From contig NZ_OBQI01000003.1 in NCBI RefSeq assembly GCF_900221005.1, forward strand, positions 1 through 64,000: 64,000 nt of DNA. Reading direction: 5' to 3'. Position numbers and translations under genes: made by a program. A model generated the notes under the pieces. The model was given only the letters and a program-made list of their open reading frames with translations. It was not told where the DNA came from and did not search any database. Source of the stretch: Blastococcus aggregatus (GTDB lineage: Bacteria; Actinomycetota; Actinomycetes; Mycobacteriales; Geodermatophilaceae). Shown one piece after another: positions 55,849-64,000 of the stretch; positions within the stretch are counted from its first letter, which is position 1; each line of letters begins with the position of its first letter.

Positions 55849-57921
55849 ATGGCGAAGGAGACCGCAGCAGCGCCCGCTCCACGACCGGCCGGGCAGGTGC
55901 GCAACGTCGCCCTGGTCGGCCACACGGGTGCGGGCAAGACCAGCCTGGCCGAGGCGTTGCTCGTCGCCACCGGAGCGCTGCCCCGCGCCGGCCGGGTCGA
56001 GGACGGCACGACCTGCCTGGACACCGAGGACGTCGAGATCCGGCAGCGGCGCTCGGTGTCGCTGGGCGTCGCGACCGTCGAGCACGCCGGGCACCGCATC
56101 ACCCTCCTCGACACCCCGGGGGCGCCGGACTTCGTGGGCGAGCTGCGGGCCGGTCTCCGGGCCGCCGACGCAGCCCTCTTCGTCGTCTCGGCCGTCAACG
56201 GTGTGGACGCGACCACCGTCGCCCTGTGGGAGGAGTGCGCGGCCGTCGGGATGCCGCGTGCGGTCGTGCTCACCCAGATCGACCGGCCGCAGGCCGACGT
56301 CGACGACGCCGTGCGGCTGTGCCAGATGCTGCTGGGGGAGAACGTCTTCCCCGTGCACCTGGTGGACCGGGCCGCCGACGGCTCGGTGCGCCGGCTCGTC
56401 TCGCTGCTCGACCCCGACGCGGCGGCGAGCGAGAACGAGGCCGACCGGCTCCGGTCGGAGCTGATCGAGGGCATCATCGGCGAGAGCGAGGACGAGGCGC
56501 TCATGGAGCGCTACCTCGCCGGTGACCAGCTCGTCCAGGGCGACCTGATCGCCGACCTCGGCACCGCTGTCGCCCGCGGGCACTTCCACCCGGTGCTCTG
56601 CGCGGCGCCGACGTCGGGCATCGGCGTCGACTCGCTCCTCGAACTGGTGGTGGCGGGCTTCCCGAGCCCCGCCGAGCACGGCTGCCCACCGGTCACCCGG
56701 CCGGACGGGGGGACGGCGCCGGCGCTGGACTGCGACCCGGACGGGCCGCTGGTCGCCGAGGTGGTCAAGACGACGACGGACCCCTACGTGGGCCGGGTCT
56801 CGCTCGTGCGCGTCTTCTCCGGCACCCTGCGTCCCGACGTCGCCGTCCACGTCTCCGGCCACGGCGCGGCCGACCGGGGGCATCCCGACCACGACCTCGA
56901 CGAGCGCATCGGCTCGATCACCTCGCCGCTGGGCTCGCTGCTGCGGCCGGTCGCCGCCTGCCCGGCCGGGGACATCTGCGCGATCGCCCGGCTGACCAGC
57001 GCGGAGACCGGCGACACGCTGTCCTCGCCGGAGGATCCGCGGCTCGTCCCGCCGTGGGAGCTGCCCACCCCGCAGCTGCCGGTGGCCGTGGAGGCGGCCT
57101 CGCGCTCGGACGAGGACCGGCTGGCCACCGCGCTGGCCCGGCTGGTCGCCGAGGACCCGACGGTGCGGCTCGAACGCCGTCCCGAGACCGGGCAGCTGCT
57201 GCTGTGGTGCGTCGGCGACGCGCACGCCGAGGTGCTGCTGGAACGGTTGCGGAGCCGGCACGGCGTCGCGGTCACCACCGTTCCGGTAAGGGTGCCGCTG
57301 GTGGAGACCCTGGCCGGCCCGGCGCGGGTGACGGCCCGGCACGTCAAGCAGTCCGGGGGACACGGGCAGTACGCCGTCGTCGTCGTGGAGGGGGAGCCGG
57401 GGCCGCCCGGGAGCGGCATCGTCTTCGCGCAGCGGATCGTGGGCGGCACGGTGCCCAGCCAGTTCCACGCCAGCGTGGAGAAGGGCGTCCGGACCCAGGC
57501 CGAGCGCGGCCTGGGCGGGGAACGCGCCGTCGTCGACGTGCGCGTCACCCTGGTCGACGGCAAGGCGCACTCGGTCGACTCCTCCGACGCCGCGTTCCAG
57601 GCCGCCGGCGCCCAGGCGCTGCGCGAGCTGGCCGCCGCGGCGGGCACCCGCGTGCTGGAGCCGTGGTGCGAGGTGGCCGTCCGGGTGCCCGCCGAGCACG
57701 TCGGCGCGGTGATGAGCGACCTGTCCTCGCGCCGCGCGCGGGTCACCGGCAGTGACACCGATCCGGCCTCCGACCGGGCGACGGTGCACGCCGAGGTGCC
57801 CGAGGTCGAGCTGCTCGCCTATCCCGGTGTGCTGCGCTCGATCACGCACGGCACCGGCTCCTTCGACCGCCGTCCGCTCGGCCACGAGCCCGCCCCGGCC
57901 TCGCTCTCGGTGCCCGCCTGA
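55849..57921 (+). CDS. EF-G-like translational GTPase (FusA2 type)
   Basis: 690 residues. P-loop GHTGAGKTSLAEALL (about 24-38) and switch II DTPGAPDF are present, but the guanine-specificity motif NKxD reads TQID (VVLTQIDRP). Domains II to V follow in EF-G order, with PEVELLAYPGVLRSITHGTG near the end. The protein matches the mycobacterial FusA2 (Rv0120c) group, a paralogue that does not replace EF-G. The role is unclear; ribosome binding under stress is possible. Weak ribosome site; the ATG is the only reasonable start. Confidence 0.9.
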   Translation: MAKETAAAPAPRPAGQVRNVALVGHTGAGKTSLAEALLVATGALPRAGRVEDGTTCLDTEDVEIRQRRSVSLGVATVEHAGHRITLLDTPGAPDFVGELRAGLRAADAALFVVSAVNGVDATTVALWEECAAVGMPRAVVLTQIDRPQADVDDAVRLCQMLLGENVFPVHLVDRAADGSVRRLVSLLDPDAAASENEADRLRSELIEGIIGESEDEALMERYLAGDQLVQGDLIADLGTAVARGHFHPVLCAAPTSGIGVDSLLELVVAGFPSPAEHGCPPVTRPDGGTAPALDCDPDGPLVAEVVKTTTDPYVGRVSLVRVFSGTLRPDVAVHVSGHGAADRGHPDHDLDERIGSITSPLGSLLRPVAACPAGDICAIARLTSAETGDTLSSPEDPRLVPPWELPTPQLPVAVEAASRSDEDRLATALARLVAEDPTVRLERRPETGQLLLWCVGDAHAEVLLERLRSRHGVAVTTVPVRVPLVETLAGPARVTARHVKQSGGHGQYAVVVVEGEPGPPGSGIVFAQRIVGGTVPSQFHASVEKGVRTQAERGLGGERAVVDVRVTLVDGKAHSVDSSDAAFQAAGAQALRELAAAAGTRVLEPWCEVAVRVPAEHVGAVMSDLSSRRARVTGSDTDPASDRATVHAEVPEVELLAYPGVLRSITHGTGSFDRRPLGHEPAPASLSVPA

Positions 57922-57983
57922 GCTCACGCGGCGCGCGGACCCGCCGCCGTCCGGCGTGTGGCGGCCGCCGTCCCGGCGTCCAC

Positions 57984-57989
57984 TAGCCT
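57984..57989 (+). promoter_or_regulatory. -10 element upstream of the CDP-alcohol phosphatidyltransferase gene
   Basis: TAGCCT, with GGGAGGGG ending about 4 bases before the GTG at 58023. The predicted leader is about 27 bases. The upstream gap is GC-rich with short hairpins and no gene. Confidence 0.5.
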
Positions 57990-58022
57990 CTGCGCAGAGG
58001 GAACTGCGGCCGGGAGGGGATC

Positions 58023-58679
58023 GTGACGTCGTCGAACGGGCCGTCGGCCGAGACGACGGCGGCGCACGGTGCCTTCGTCGGCCGGGACGAGCTCCCCGAC
58101 CGGGTGTGGACGCTGCCCAACGCGCTGTCGGTGCTGCGCCTGCTGGGCGTGCCGCTGTTCCTGTGGCTGCTGCTGGGGCCGGAGGCGGACGGCTGGGCCG
58201 TCATCGTGCTCATGGTCTCGGGCTTCACCGACTGGGCCGACGGCAAGCTCGCGCGCTGGCTGGACCAGGGCAGCCGGATCGGCGCCCTGCTGGATCCCGC
58301 CGCCGACCGGCTCTACATCGTCTGCACGCTGGTCGCCCTCGCCCTGCGCGACATCGCACCGGTCTGGCTGGTCGCGCTGCTCCTGGGCCGTGAGCTCGTC
58401 CTCGGCGTCATGCTGCTCGTCCTGCGCCGGTACGGCTATCCGCCGCTGCAGGTGCACTACCTGGGCAAGGCCGCGACGTTCCTGCTGCTCTACGCCTTCC
58501 CCGGGCTGCTGCTCGCCGACGGCACCGGCTGGCTGGCGACGGCCATCGAGCCCTTCGCCTGGGCGTTCACCATCTGGGGAACGGCCCTGTACCTGCTGGC
58601 CGGCGTCTTCTACGTCGCCCAGGTGGTGGGGATCGTCCGGACGGAGCGGGCCGCCCCCGCGGCGGGCGCGGTGCCGTGA
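58023..58679 (+). CDS. CDP-alcohol phosphatidyltransferase (PgsA2-like)
   Basis: 218 residues with about six membrane helices. The signature D-G-x2-A-R-x8-G-x3-D-x3-D is intact in DWADGKLARWLDQGSRIG, ALLDPAADR. VWTLPNALSVLRLLGVPLFL is the typical N-terminal helix. It joins a CDP-diacylglycerol to an alcohol; glycerol-3-phosphate or phosphatidylglycerol are both possible. The position before DUF881-sbp-DUF881-gcvH matches Rv1822 (pgsA2). It overlaps the next gene by 4 bases. Confidence 0.9.
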   Translation: MTSSNGPSAETTAAHGAFVGRDELPDRVWTLPNALSVLRLLGVPLFLWLLLGPEADGWAVIVLMVSGFTDWADGKLARWLDQGSRIGALLDPAADRLYIVCTLVALALRDIAPVWLVALLLGRELVLGVMLLVLRRYGYPPLQVHYLGKAATFLLLYAFPGLLLADGTGWLATAIEPFAWAFTIWGTALYLLAGVFYVAQVVGIVRTERAAPAAGAVP

Positions 58680-59587
58680 CCGCACGTCCCCCGGGTGGCG
58701 GCCCGCGTTCGCTGGGTGCCTCGCTGCTCGACGACGTGCTCGCCGAGACCCTCGACCCGGCCTACGCCCAGGCGGCGGAGGCGCGGGCCGCCGCCGGTCC
58801 GGGTGCGGCCGGGCCCCGCTGGCGCGGCCGGGTGCTGGTCGCGCTCACGCTGGTCGTGGCCGGGGTCCTCGCCGCGGTCACCTACGACGAGGCCGCCGCC
58901 CGGCTGCAGGGGCGGCAGGAGATCCGGGCGGCGCTGGTGGACGACATCCGCGCCGAGTCCGACGCCAGCGACGAGCTGGCCGCCGAGCTCGAGTCGCTCC
59001 GGGCGGAGGTCGGCCGGGCCCGCGACGAGCTGCTGGCGTCCTCGACGACCGGCCAGCGCGCGCTGGACGAGCTCGCCCGGGCCGAGGCCGGCGCGGCCGC
59101 GCTGCCGGTCAGCGGACCGGGGCTGCTGGTCACCCTGGCCAACGCAGGGTCCGACGCCGACGACGACCCGGTCGGGGGCGGCACCGAGGCCGACGTCCGC
59201 GGCCGCGTGCGCGACGGCGACCTCCAGCAGGTGGTCAACGCGCTGTGGGCCGCCGGCGCCGAGGCGATCAGCATCAACGGCCAGCGACTGGGGCCGACCA
59301 GTGCCATCCGGTTCGCCGGTGAGGCCGTCCTCGTCGACTTCCGCCCGGTGACCAACCCCTACGAGGTGCGTGCCATCGGCGATCCCGAGAGCCTCTCCAG
59401 CGGGTTCCTCGCCAGCCCCGAGGTCGGCGCCCTCGCCCTGATCGAGGAGACCTACGGGCTCCGCTTCGACTTCGCGCGCAAGGACGACCTGAGCCTGCCC
59501 GCGGCCAGCACCCCCGAGCTGCGTGCGGCCCGGCCGGTGACCGACGTGCCCACCGCCCCACCGACCGACCCCGCGACCGGAGACTGA
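58676..59587 (+). CDS. DUF881 family protein (Rv1823-like)
   Basis: 303 residues. One membrane helix (about residues 47-65, RVLVALTLVVAGVLAAVTY) is followed by a coiled coil (DELAAELESLRAEVGRARDE), then the extracytoplasmic DUF881 domain with LPVSGPGLLVTLANAGS, LQQVVNALWAAGAEAISING and PVTNPYEVRAIGDPESL. The architecture resembles divisome coiled-coil proteins; function not established. Coupled to the pgsA2-like gene. Confidence 0.88.
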   Translation: MTARPPGGGPRSLGASLLDDVLAETLDPAYAQAAEARAAAGPGAAGPRWRGRVLVALTLVVAGVLAAVTYDEAAARLQGRQEIRAALVDDIRAESDASDELAAELESLRAEVGRARDELLASSTTGQRALDELARAEAGAAALPVSGPGLLVTLANAGSDADDDPVGGGTEADVRGRVRDGDLQQVVNALWAAGAEAISINGQRLGPTSAIRFAGEAVLVDFRPVTNPYEVRAIGDPESLSSGFLASPEVGALALIEETYGLRFDFARKDDLSLPAASTPELRAARPVTDVPTAPPTDPATGD

Positions 59588-59590
59588 CCC

Positions 59591-59923
59591 GTGATCCCGA
59601 TCCTCGGCCTGGTGGCCGGCGTGCTGCTCGGCCTGCTGCTGGACCCCACCGTCCCCCTGGGGCTGCAGCCCTACCTGCCGATCGCGGTGGTGGCCGCGCT
59701 GGATGCCGTCTTCGGTGGCTTCCGCGCCCGGCTGGACGGCATCTTCGACGCCAAGGTCTTCGTCATCTCGTTCGTGTCGAACGTCGTCGTCGCGGCGCTC
59801 ATCGTCTTCCTCGGCGACCAGCTCGGCGTGGGTGCGCAGCTGTCCACGGCCGTCGTCGTCGTCCTCGGCATCCGCATCTTCGGCAACGCCGCCGCCATTC
59901 GACGGCACATCTTCCGGGCATGA
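59591..59923 (+). CDS. sbp: Small basic protein Sbp (DUF1290)
   Basis: 110 residues with three membrane helices. IPILGLVAGVLLGLLLDPTV, YLPIAVVAALDAVFGGFRAR and VFVISFVSNVVVAALIVFLG are in order, with the family core ALDAVFGG. Sbp is conserved between DUF881 genes in Gram-positive bacteria, including the Bacillus division cluster. The GTG start follows the previous stop by 3 bases and the stop overlaps the next ATG. Confidence 0.92.
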   Translation: MIPILGLVAGVLLGLLLDPTVPLGLQPYLPIAVVAALDAVFGGFRARLDGIFDAKVFVISFVSNVVVAALIVFLGDQLGVGAQLSTAVVVVLGIRIFGNAAAIRRHIFRA

Positions 59924-60696
59924 GCACCGACCCGCCCCCGGTCGAGCCGCCCCCGGTCGGCCCGCCCCCGGTCGACCCGCCGCAGGCGGGGGAGGGGGAC
60001 CGGCCCGCCCGGAGGCGGGACCTGCCCGCCGCCCTGCTGATCGGCGTCCTCACCCTGCTGCTCGGCTTCGCCTTCACGGTGCAGGTGCGCAACTCCGACG
60101 ACGAGCAGGTGCTGGCCGGCGCGCGCGAGGAGGACCTGGTGCGCATCGTCGACGAGGTCAGCTCCCGCGGGGTCCGGCTGCGCGAGCAGATCGCCGACCA
60201 GCGCAGCGCCCTGCGGCAGCTCACCAGCTCCGACAGCGAGACCGCCTCGGCGCTGGAGGAGGCGGGCACCCGGGCCGCCGCGCTCGGCGTCCTCAACGGC
60301 ACCGCACCCGCGGAGGGGCCGGGGCTGCGCATGACGCTGCGGGACCCGGACGACGGGCTGCGCGTCACGGACCTGATCGACGTGATCCAGGAACTCCGCG
60401 GCGCGGGTGCCGAGACGATGCAGTTCGACGGCGTGCGCGTGGGGCTGAGCACCGCGGTCACCGGCACCGCCGGGGCGCTGCTGATCGACGGGCGCCCCGT
60501 CACCGCCCCCTACGAGGTGCTGGTGCTCGGCTCGCCGCAGGACCTGGAGACCGCGCTGAACATCCCCGGGGGAGTGGTGCAGGCCGTCGGCAGCCGGGGC
60601 GGCTCGGTGACGATCGAGCAGGTGCCCGAGCTCCTCGTCGACGCGTTGCGGCCGCTCCCCGAGGCTCAATACGCTGCGCCGGACGACGACGACTGA
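59920..60696 (+). CDS. DUF881 family protein (Rv1825-like)
   Basis: 258 residues: a Pro-rich cytosolic start, one membrane helix (about residues 38-56, [20 protein letters not shown]), a coiled coil ([20 protein letters not shown]), then the DUF881 domain ([40 protein letters not shown] and [20 protein letters not shown]). A second paralogue next to Sbp is normal for actinobacteria, suggesting the three act as one membrane assembly. Confidence 0.9.
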   Translation: MSTDPPPVEPPPVGPPPVDPPQAGEGDRPARRRDLPAALLIGVLTLLLGFAFTVQVRNSDDEQVLAGAREEDLVRIVDEVSSRGVRLREQIADQRSALRQLTSSDSETASALEEAGTRAAALGVLNGTAPAEGPGLRMTLRDPDDGLRVTDLIDVIQELRGAGAETMQFDGVRVGLSTAVTGTAGALLIDGRPVTAPYEVLVLGSPQDLETALNIPGGVVQAVGSRGGSVTIEQVPELLVDALRPLPEAQYAAPDDDD

Positions 60697-60763
60697 ACCC
60701 TCCGACCGACCCCTCGGCCGCCCCCGCGCGCCGCCCACCTCCTCCCTGGGAGAAGATCCCCGC

Positions 60764-61168
60764 ATGGCCACTCCGGACGACCGCCGCTACACCGACCAGC
60801 ACGAGTGGGCGCTGGTGCAGGGCACCGACGGCACGTCGACAGTCGTGCGCGTCGGCATCACCGACCACGCCCAGGACGCCCTGGGGGACATCGTCTTCGT
60901 GCAGCTGCCCTCGGTGGGCGACGAGGTGACCCCGGGGACGCCGATCGGCGAGGTGGAGTCGACCAAGTCGGTGTCCGACGTCTACGCGCCCGTCGCCGGG
61001 ATCGTGGCCGCGGTCAACGAGGCGCTCACCGACGCGCCGGAGACGGTCAACGCCGATCCGTACGGCGCCGGCTGGCTGGTGGAGATCAGCGTGCCCGGTG
61101 AGGGCGGCGACCCGATCGGGGCGCTGCTGGACGCCGGCGCCTACCAGGCGCTGGTCGACGGCTCCTGA
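60764..61168 (+). CDS. gcvH: Glycine cleavage system H protein
   Basis: 134 residues. [12 protein letters not shown] is the N-terminal signature, [20 protein letters not shown] holds the lipoylated Lys (after EST), and the typical EVNDALTD-like [20 protein letters not shown] follows. It carries the aminomethyl group from GcvP to GcvT. gcvT and gcvP are not in the window. The operon position next to garA is conserved. Confidence 0.95.
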   Translation: MATPDDRRYTDQHEWALVQGTDGTSTVVRVGITDHAQDALGDIVFVQLPSVGDEVTPGTPIGEVESTKSVSDVYAPVAGIVAAVNEALTDAPETVNADPYGAGWLVEISVPGEGGDPIGALLDAGAYQALVDGS

Positions 61169-61205
61169 CGGCCCCGCCTGCGGCGCCGTCCGGGCCCCTG
61201 CTCAC

Positions 61206-61211
61206 TATGAT
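61206..61211 (+). promoter_or_regulatory. -10 of garA
   Basis: TATGAT is a near-perfect -10. A second, weaker pair TTGACC (61278-61283)/TTCCAT (61301-61306) with 17-base spacing lies downstream. The garA leader is therefore 115-215 bases and can form GC hairpins, but I see no known riboswitch. Confidence 0.5.
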
Positions 61212-61428
61212 CTCGACGGGGGACGGAGTCGCCGGTGACCTGCCGCGCAGCTCCCGATCCCGCCCCTGCACCTGCGGTTGACCCTCGGGTCCACCGCTGG
61301 TTCCATGACCACGGCCCGCCGCATCCGCGGTGACCGACACACGACAGGCCGCCCGGCCGGTCGTCCGCCGGCCGCCCGCAGCCTCTCCAGGGCCGCGGCG
61401 ACGCCCCTCGCACCGGAGGAGACGCAAC

Positions 61429-61947
61429 GTGCACTGCACTCGATGTGGACATGAGAACCCCGAGGGCAGTCGCTTCTGCGCCCAGTGCGGCTCGGCGCTC
61501 TCGCCCGAGCGGGTCGGCGAGTCGACCAGCGTGATCCCCAAGGTCGGGGGGGACGACTCCGGCGAGCTGCCGGAGGCGACCGAGTCGCCCGCCGACGCCC
61601 ACGCCGGCGCCGTCGAATCCCTGCCGGCCGGGTCCGCCCTGCTCGTCGTGAAGCGCGGCCCGAACGCGGGCAGCCGCTTCCTGCTCGACCAGGACGTCAC
61701 CACCGCCGGACGGCACCCGGACAGCGACATCTTCCTCGACGACGTGACGGTCAGCCGCCGGCACGTGGAGTTCCACCGCGAGGGCAGCGGCTTCTCGGTG
61801 CGCGACGTGGGCAGCCTCAACGGCACCTACGTCAACCGCGAGCCGGTCGACGTCGCCACCTTGTCGGGCGGCGACGAGGTGCAGATCGGCAAGTTCCGCC
61901 TCGTCTACCTGACCGGTCCCCGGACCGGCGAGCCGGCCGCTCGCTAG
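61429..61947 (+). CDS. garA: GarA/OdhI-type FHA protein with N-terminal zinc ribbon
   Basis: 172 residues. Cys3, Cys6, Cys17 and Cys20 (CTRCG ... FCAQCG) form a zinc ribbon, absent in mycobacterial GarA. GESTSVIPK (Ser32, Thr33) replaces the ETTS phosphorylation motif. A single FHA domain (about 65-160) has GRHPDSDIFLDDVTVSRRHV and VGSLNGTYVN. GarA-type proteins, when unphosphorylated, inhibit 2-oxoglutarate dehydrogenase and regulate glutamate metabolism, and are switched off by Ser/Thr kinases. The start is fixed by GGAGGAGA 7 bases upstream. Confidence 0.88.
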   Translation: MHCTRCGHENPEGSRFCAQCGSALSPERVGESTSVIPKVGGDDSGELPEATESPADAHAGAVESLPAGSALLVVKRGPNAGSRFLLDQDVTTAGRHPDSDIFLDDVTVSRRHVEFHREGSGFSVRDVGSLNGTYVNREPVDVATLSGGDEVQIGKFRLVYLTGPRTGEPAAR

Positions 61948-62675
61948 TGGGCGGTCCGGCTCGCTCCACGGGGGAGGCCGGCGACCAGCACATCCCGCGC
62001 CTCACCATCGGTGAGGTGCTCGCGGTGCTGCGGGACGACTTCCCCGACGTGACGATCAGCAAGATCCGGTACCTGGAGTCGGAGGACCTGGTCCACCCGC
62101 AGCGCACGCCGTCGGGGTATCGGAAGTTCTCCCGGGCCGACGTCAGCCGGCTGCGGTACGTGCTGACGGCGCAGCGGGACCACTACCTCCCGCTGCGCGT
62201 CATCAAGGACCACCTCGAGGCGCTCGACCGCGGTGAGCCGGTGCCCGACAGCTCCGGTCCGGCCGCCGTGCCACCGCGCGCCCCCGGGAACGACGACGGC
62301 GAGGCCGCGCCGCTGACCCCGGACCAGTTCGCCCGGGCGGCGGGCCTCGAGCCCGACCAGCTCGCCGCCTGCGTCCAGTTCGGACTGCTCGCCACCGACG
62401 CCGAGGGGCGGCACCCGGTCGCCGACCTGGCGGTCGCGCGGGCCGCCGCGGGCCTGGCCCGGCACGGCATCGAGCCGCGCCACCTGCGGGTCTACCGCAC
62501 CGGCGTGGAGCGCGAGGCCGGTCTGGTGGAGCAGCTCGTCGCGCCGGTCCTGCGCGCCCGCTCCGAGGAGGCTCGCACCCGCGCCACGGAGAAGCTGCGC
62601 GAGCTGGCCGGGCTCTCCGCGCAGTTGCACACCGCGCTGCTGGAGGCGCGGCTCCGGGAACTCCTGCGCCCCTGA
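61947..62675 (+). CDS. ftsR: MerR-family regulator FtsR-like (Rv1828-like)
   Basis: 242 residues. The winged HTH is LTIGEVLAVLRDDFPDVTIS, KIRYLESEDLVHPQRTPSGY and RKFSRADVSRLRYVLTAQRD. A C-terminal effector-like helical domain follows. The Corynebacterium orthologue FtsR activates ftsZ. No metal-binding Cys is present. GTG at 61947 overlaps the garA stop TAG by one base. Confidence 0.88.
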   Translation: MGGPARSTGEAGDQHIPRLTIGEVLAVLRDDFPDVTISKIRYLESEDLVHPQRTPSGYRKFSRADVSRLRYVLTAQRDHYLPLRVIKDHLEALDRGEPVPDSSGPAAVPPRAPGNDDGEAAPLTPDQFARAAGLEPDQLAACVQFGLLATDAEGRHPVADLAVARAAAGLARHGIEPRHLRVYRTGVEREAGLVEQLVAPVLRARSEEARTRATEKLRELAGLSAQLHTALLEARLRELLRP

Positions 62676-62681
62676 CTCCGG

Positions 62682-62687
62682 CGTACG
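62682..62687 (+). promoter_or_regulatory. -10 upstream of the bifunctional nuclease gene
   Basis: TACGGT 6 bases after the ftsR-like stop, giving a leader of about 110 bases to the GTG at 62802. Confidence 0.5.
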
Positions 62688-62801
62688 GTGAACTCGTCGC
62701 AGTACCCGACCGCCGCCTCCGAACCAGCCACCACACCGCCCCGCCGCCGGACGACGCCCATCGGTCCGGACCGCCGGGCACGCAGCCGAGGGAGCCGTAC
62801 C

Positions 62802-63293
62802 GTGCAGGAGCTTCGAGTCGTCGGTGTCCGGGTGGAGTTGCCCGGGAACCAGCCGATCCTGCTGCTCAAGGAGACGCAGGGGGAGCGCTACCTGCCGATC
62901 TGGATCGGTGCGGTCGAGGCCGCGGCCATCGCGTTCGAGCAGCAGGGTGTGCGCCCCGCCCGGCCGATGACCCACGACCTCCTCCGCGAGGTGATCACCG
63001 CCCTCGGTGCCGAGCTCGAGGCGGTCAACATCACCGAGATGCGCGAGGGCATCTACATCGCCGAGCTCGTCCTCGGTGACGAGCGGGTGGTCAGCGCCCG
63101 GCCGTCGGACGCGGTCGCCCTGGCCGTGCGCACCGGTGCGCCGATCTTCGGGGCCGACGACCTGCTCGACGAGGTCGGCATCGAGATCCCCGACGAGCAG
63201 GAGGACGAGGTCGAGAAGTTCCGCGAGTTCCTCGACCAGATCTCGCCGGAGGACTTCGGCGCCGGTTCCGGATCCGGCGGCGGCGCCGCCTGA
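62802..63293 (+). CDS. Bifunctional nuclease domain protein (DUF151, Rv1829-like)
   Basis: 163 residues. ELRVVGVRVELPGNQPILLL, KETQGERYLPIWIGAVEAAA and SARPSDAVALAVRTGAPIFG are the DUF151/BFN signatures; a Gly/Ser tail ends the protein. Plant homologues have DNase/RNase activity, whereas bacterial roles are uncertain. Start from GAGGGAG 7 bases upstream and from the length of Rv1829 (164). It lies between two MerR genes, a conserved order. Confidence 0.9.
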   Translation: MQELRVVGVRVELPGNQPILLLKETQGERYLPIWIGAVEAAAIAFEQQGVRPARPMTHDLLREVITALGAELEAVNITEMREGIYIAELVLGDERVVSARPSDAVALAVRTGAPIFGADDLLDEVGIEIPDEQEDEVEKFREFLDQISPEDFGAGSGSGGGAA

Positions 63294-63376
63294 CGGCGGC
63301 CATCCGGACATCATCGGCAGCTCCGCGCGGCACTCCACTCGAAATGATGAGCGGGACGACACGCCGCCCCGCTCAG

Positions 63377-63405
63377 TTGACCGGCCCCCTGGCCCGGCTT
63401 ACGGT
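63377..63405 (+). promoter_or_regulatory. Promoter of the second MerR gene
   Basis: TTGACC (63377-63382) and TACGGT (63400-63405) are exactly 17 bases apart. The predicted leader to 63526 is about 115 bases. The rest of 63294-63525 shows no other feature. Confidence 0.7.
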
Positions 63406-63525
63406 CGGCGAACAACAACGGTGTGACACCTGAGGTCGGTGGGCGCAGACCCATGGAACTCGACCCCGGGTGCCAGCCGTCGACCCGCGCCGCGCGAGCG
63501 GAGCGGGACAGAGGAGGACGCCGAC

Positions 63526-64000
63526 GTGAGCGACCAGGACAAGGGCTCCCAGGGTCAGCTCTTCAGCGACGCCGCAGTCGGGGCTCCCGCCTACGACGAG
63601 GTCGACACCGATCTCGTCGGGTACCGCGGCCCGACGGCGTGCGCTGCCGCGGGCATCACCTACCGGCAGCTCGACTACTGGGCCCGCACCGGCCTCGTCG
63701 CCCCGTCGGTCCGCAGCGCCACCGGCTCGGGCACCCAGCGGCTCTACTCCTTCCGCGACATCCTCGTGCTCAAGGTCGTCAAGCGGCTCCTGGACACCGG
63801 CGTCTCCCTGCAGAACATCCGCAAGGCCGTCGACCACCTGCGCAATCGCGGCATCAAGGACCTCGCCAACATCACGCTGTTCTCCGACGGCGCGACGGTG
63901 TACGAGTGCACCTCCGCCGAGGAGGTCGTCGACCTGCTGGCCGGGGGCCAGGGCGTCTTCGGCATCGCCGTCTCCGGCGCGCTGCGGGAGCTGTCCGGCG
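63526..64000 (+). CDS. MerR-family regulator (Rv1830-like), truncated by window end
   Basis: The first 158 residues are visible; the gene runs out of the window without a stop. AGGAGG lies 8 bases before the GTG. After a short acidic leader the HTH reads YRGPTACAAAGITYRQLDYW, ARTGLVAPSVRSATGSGTQR and LYSFRDILVLKVVKRLLDTG, then KAVDHLRNRGIKDLANITLF. The protein matches the Rv1830 family (about 225 residues), a growth-linked regulator in mycobacteria. Confidence 0.9.
   Translation, partial: MSDQDKGSQGQLFSDAAVGAPAYDEVDTDLVGYRGPTACAAAGITYRQLDYWARTGLVAPSVRSATGSGTQRLYSFRDILVLKVVKRLLDTGVSLQNIRKAVDHLRNRGIKDLANITLFSDGATVYECTSAEEVVDLLAGGQGVFGIAVSGALRELSG

Noticed and set aside
60697..60763. Glycine riboswitch before gcvH
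   Set aside because: Only 67 bases, with no conserved aptamer core.
61141..61776. Minus-strand frame over gcvH/garA region
   Set aside because: Composition and motifs belong to the plus-strand FHA protein.

Overview
The window is very GC-rich, codes densely with strong G/C third-position bias, uses many GTG starts and has frequent 4-nt stop/start overlaps. Gene order matches actinobacterial housekeeping blocks. The block tlyA-nadK-recN-steA-steB-pyrG-NUDIX-xerD-parA-scpA-scpB-rluB-cmk-der follows M. tuberculosis Rv1692-Rv1713. The block at the right end (pgsA2-like, DUF881, sbp, DUF881, gcvH, garA, MerR, bifunctional nuclease, MerR) follows Rv1822-Rv1830. Gene content and the low-complexity protein beside the rRNA operon suggest Geodermatophilaceae (Blastococcus/Geodermatophilus/Modestobacter type). 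That family assignment is an inference; no 16S gene is in the window.

Layout. 1-146: 3' end of a 5S rRNA and its terminator. 202-5966: a repeat-rich protein with a helical-repeat domain, an SSB-like protein, a DUF1015 protein, a HAD-IIA phosphatase and an SCP2-like protein. 6154-10768: a Rv1693-like small gene, tlyA, nadK, recN and a methyltransferase. 10930-20127: a TetR gene, then a tightly overlapping six-gene envelope operon (steA, steB, a MraY/WecA-like transferase, a MurJ-like flippase, a GT4 glycosyltransferase and an alkaline-phosphatase-like membrane protein). 20102-22437: pyrG and a NUDIX gene. 22506-25798: an accessory patch (putative nuclease-like gene, small membrane protein, DUF222/HNH protein, membrane protein). 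25875-34786: ald, xerD, parA with a partner gene, scpA, scpB, rluB, aroH, cmk and der. 34838-37280: an MMPL transporter and tRNA-Pro(GGG). 37379-44349: two glycosyltransferases divergent from a giant AftD-like arabinosyltransferase. 44371-53669: a MarR/hydrolase pair divergent from an acyl-CoA carboxylase/AtuA/nitronate monooxygenase catabolic cluster. 53858-57921: a small CxxC protein, DUF2243, an alpha/beta hydrolase, DUF1918 and EF-G2. 58023-64000: the pgsA2-to-MerR block, whose last gene is cut by the window end.

How the genes work together. The steA-to-phosphatase operon looks like a self-contained lipid-linked saccharide route: lipid-P transferase, glycosyltransferase, flippase, then an extracytoplasmic hydrolase, joined to two known division/envelope factors. 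It is the best candidate for an undescribed system here. The 45675-53669 cluster looks like a CoA-ester carboxylation pathway, probably for branched or isoprenoid-like acids, under TetR control. scpA/scpB, xerD and the ParA pair are chromosome maintenance genes.

Many genes appear to start leaderless: a TANNNT -10 element lies 6-8 nt before the start codon. I used this to place several starts. All function calls come from reading motifs and synteny; no database search was run.
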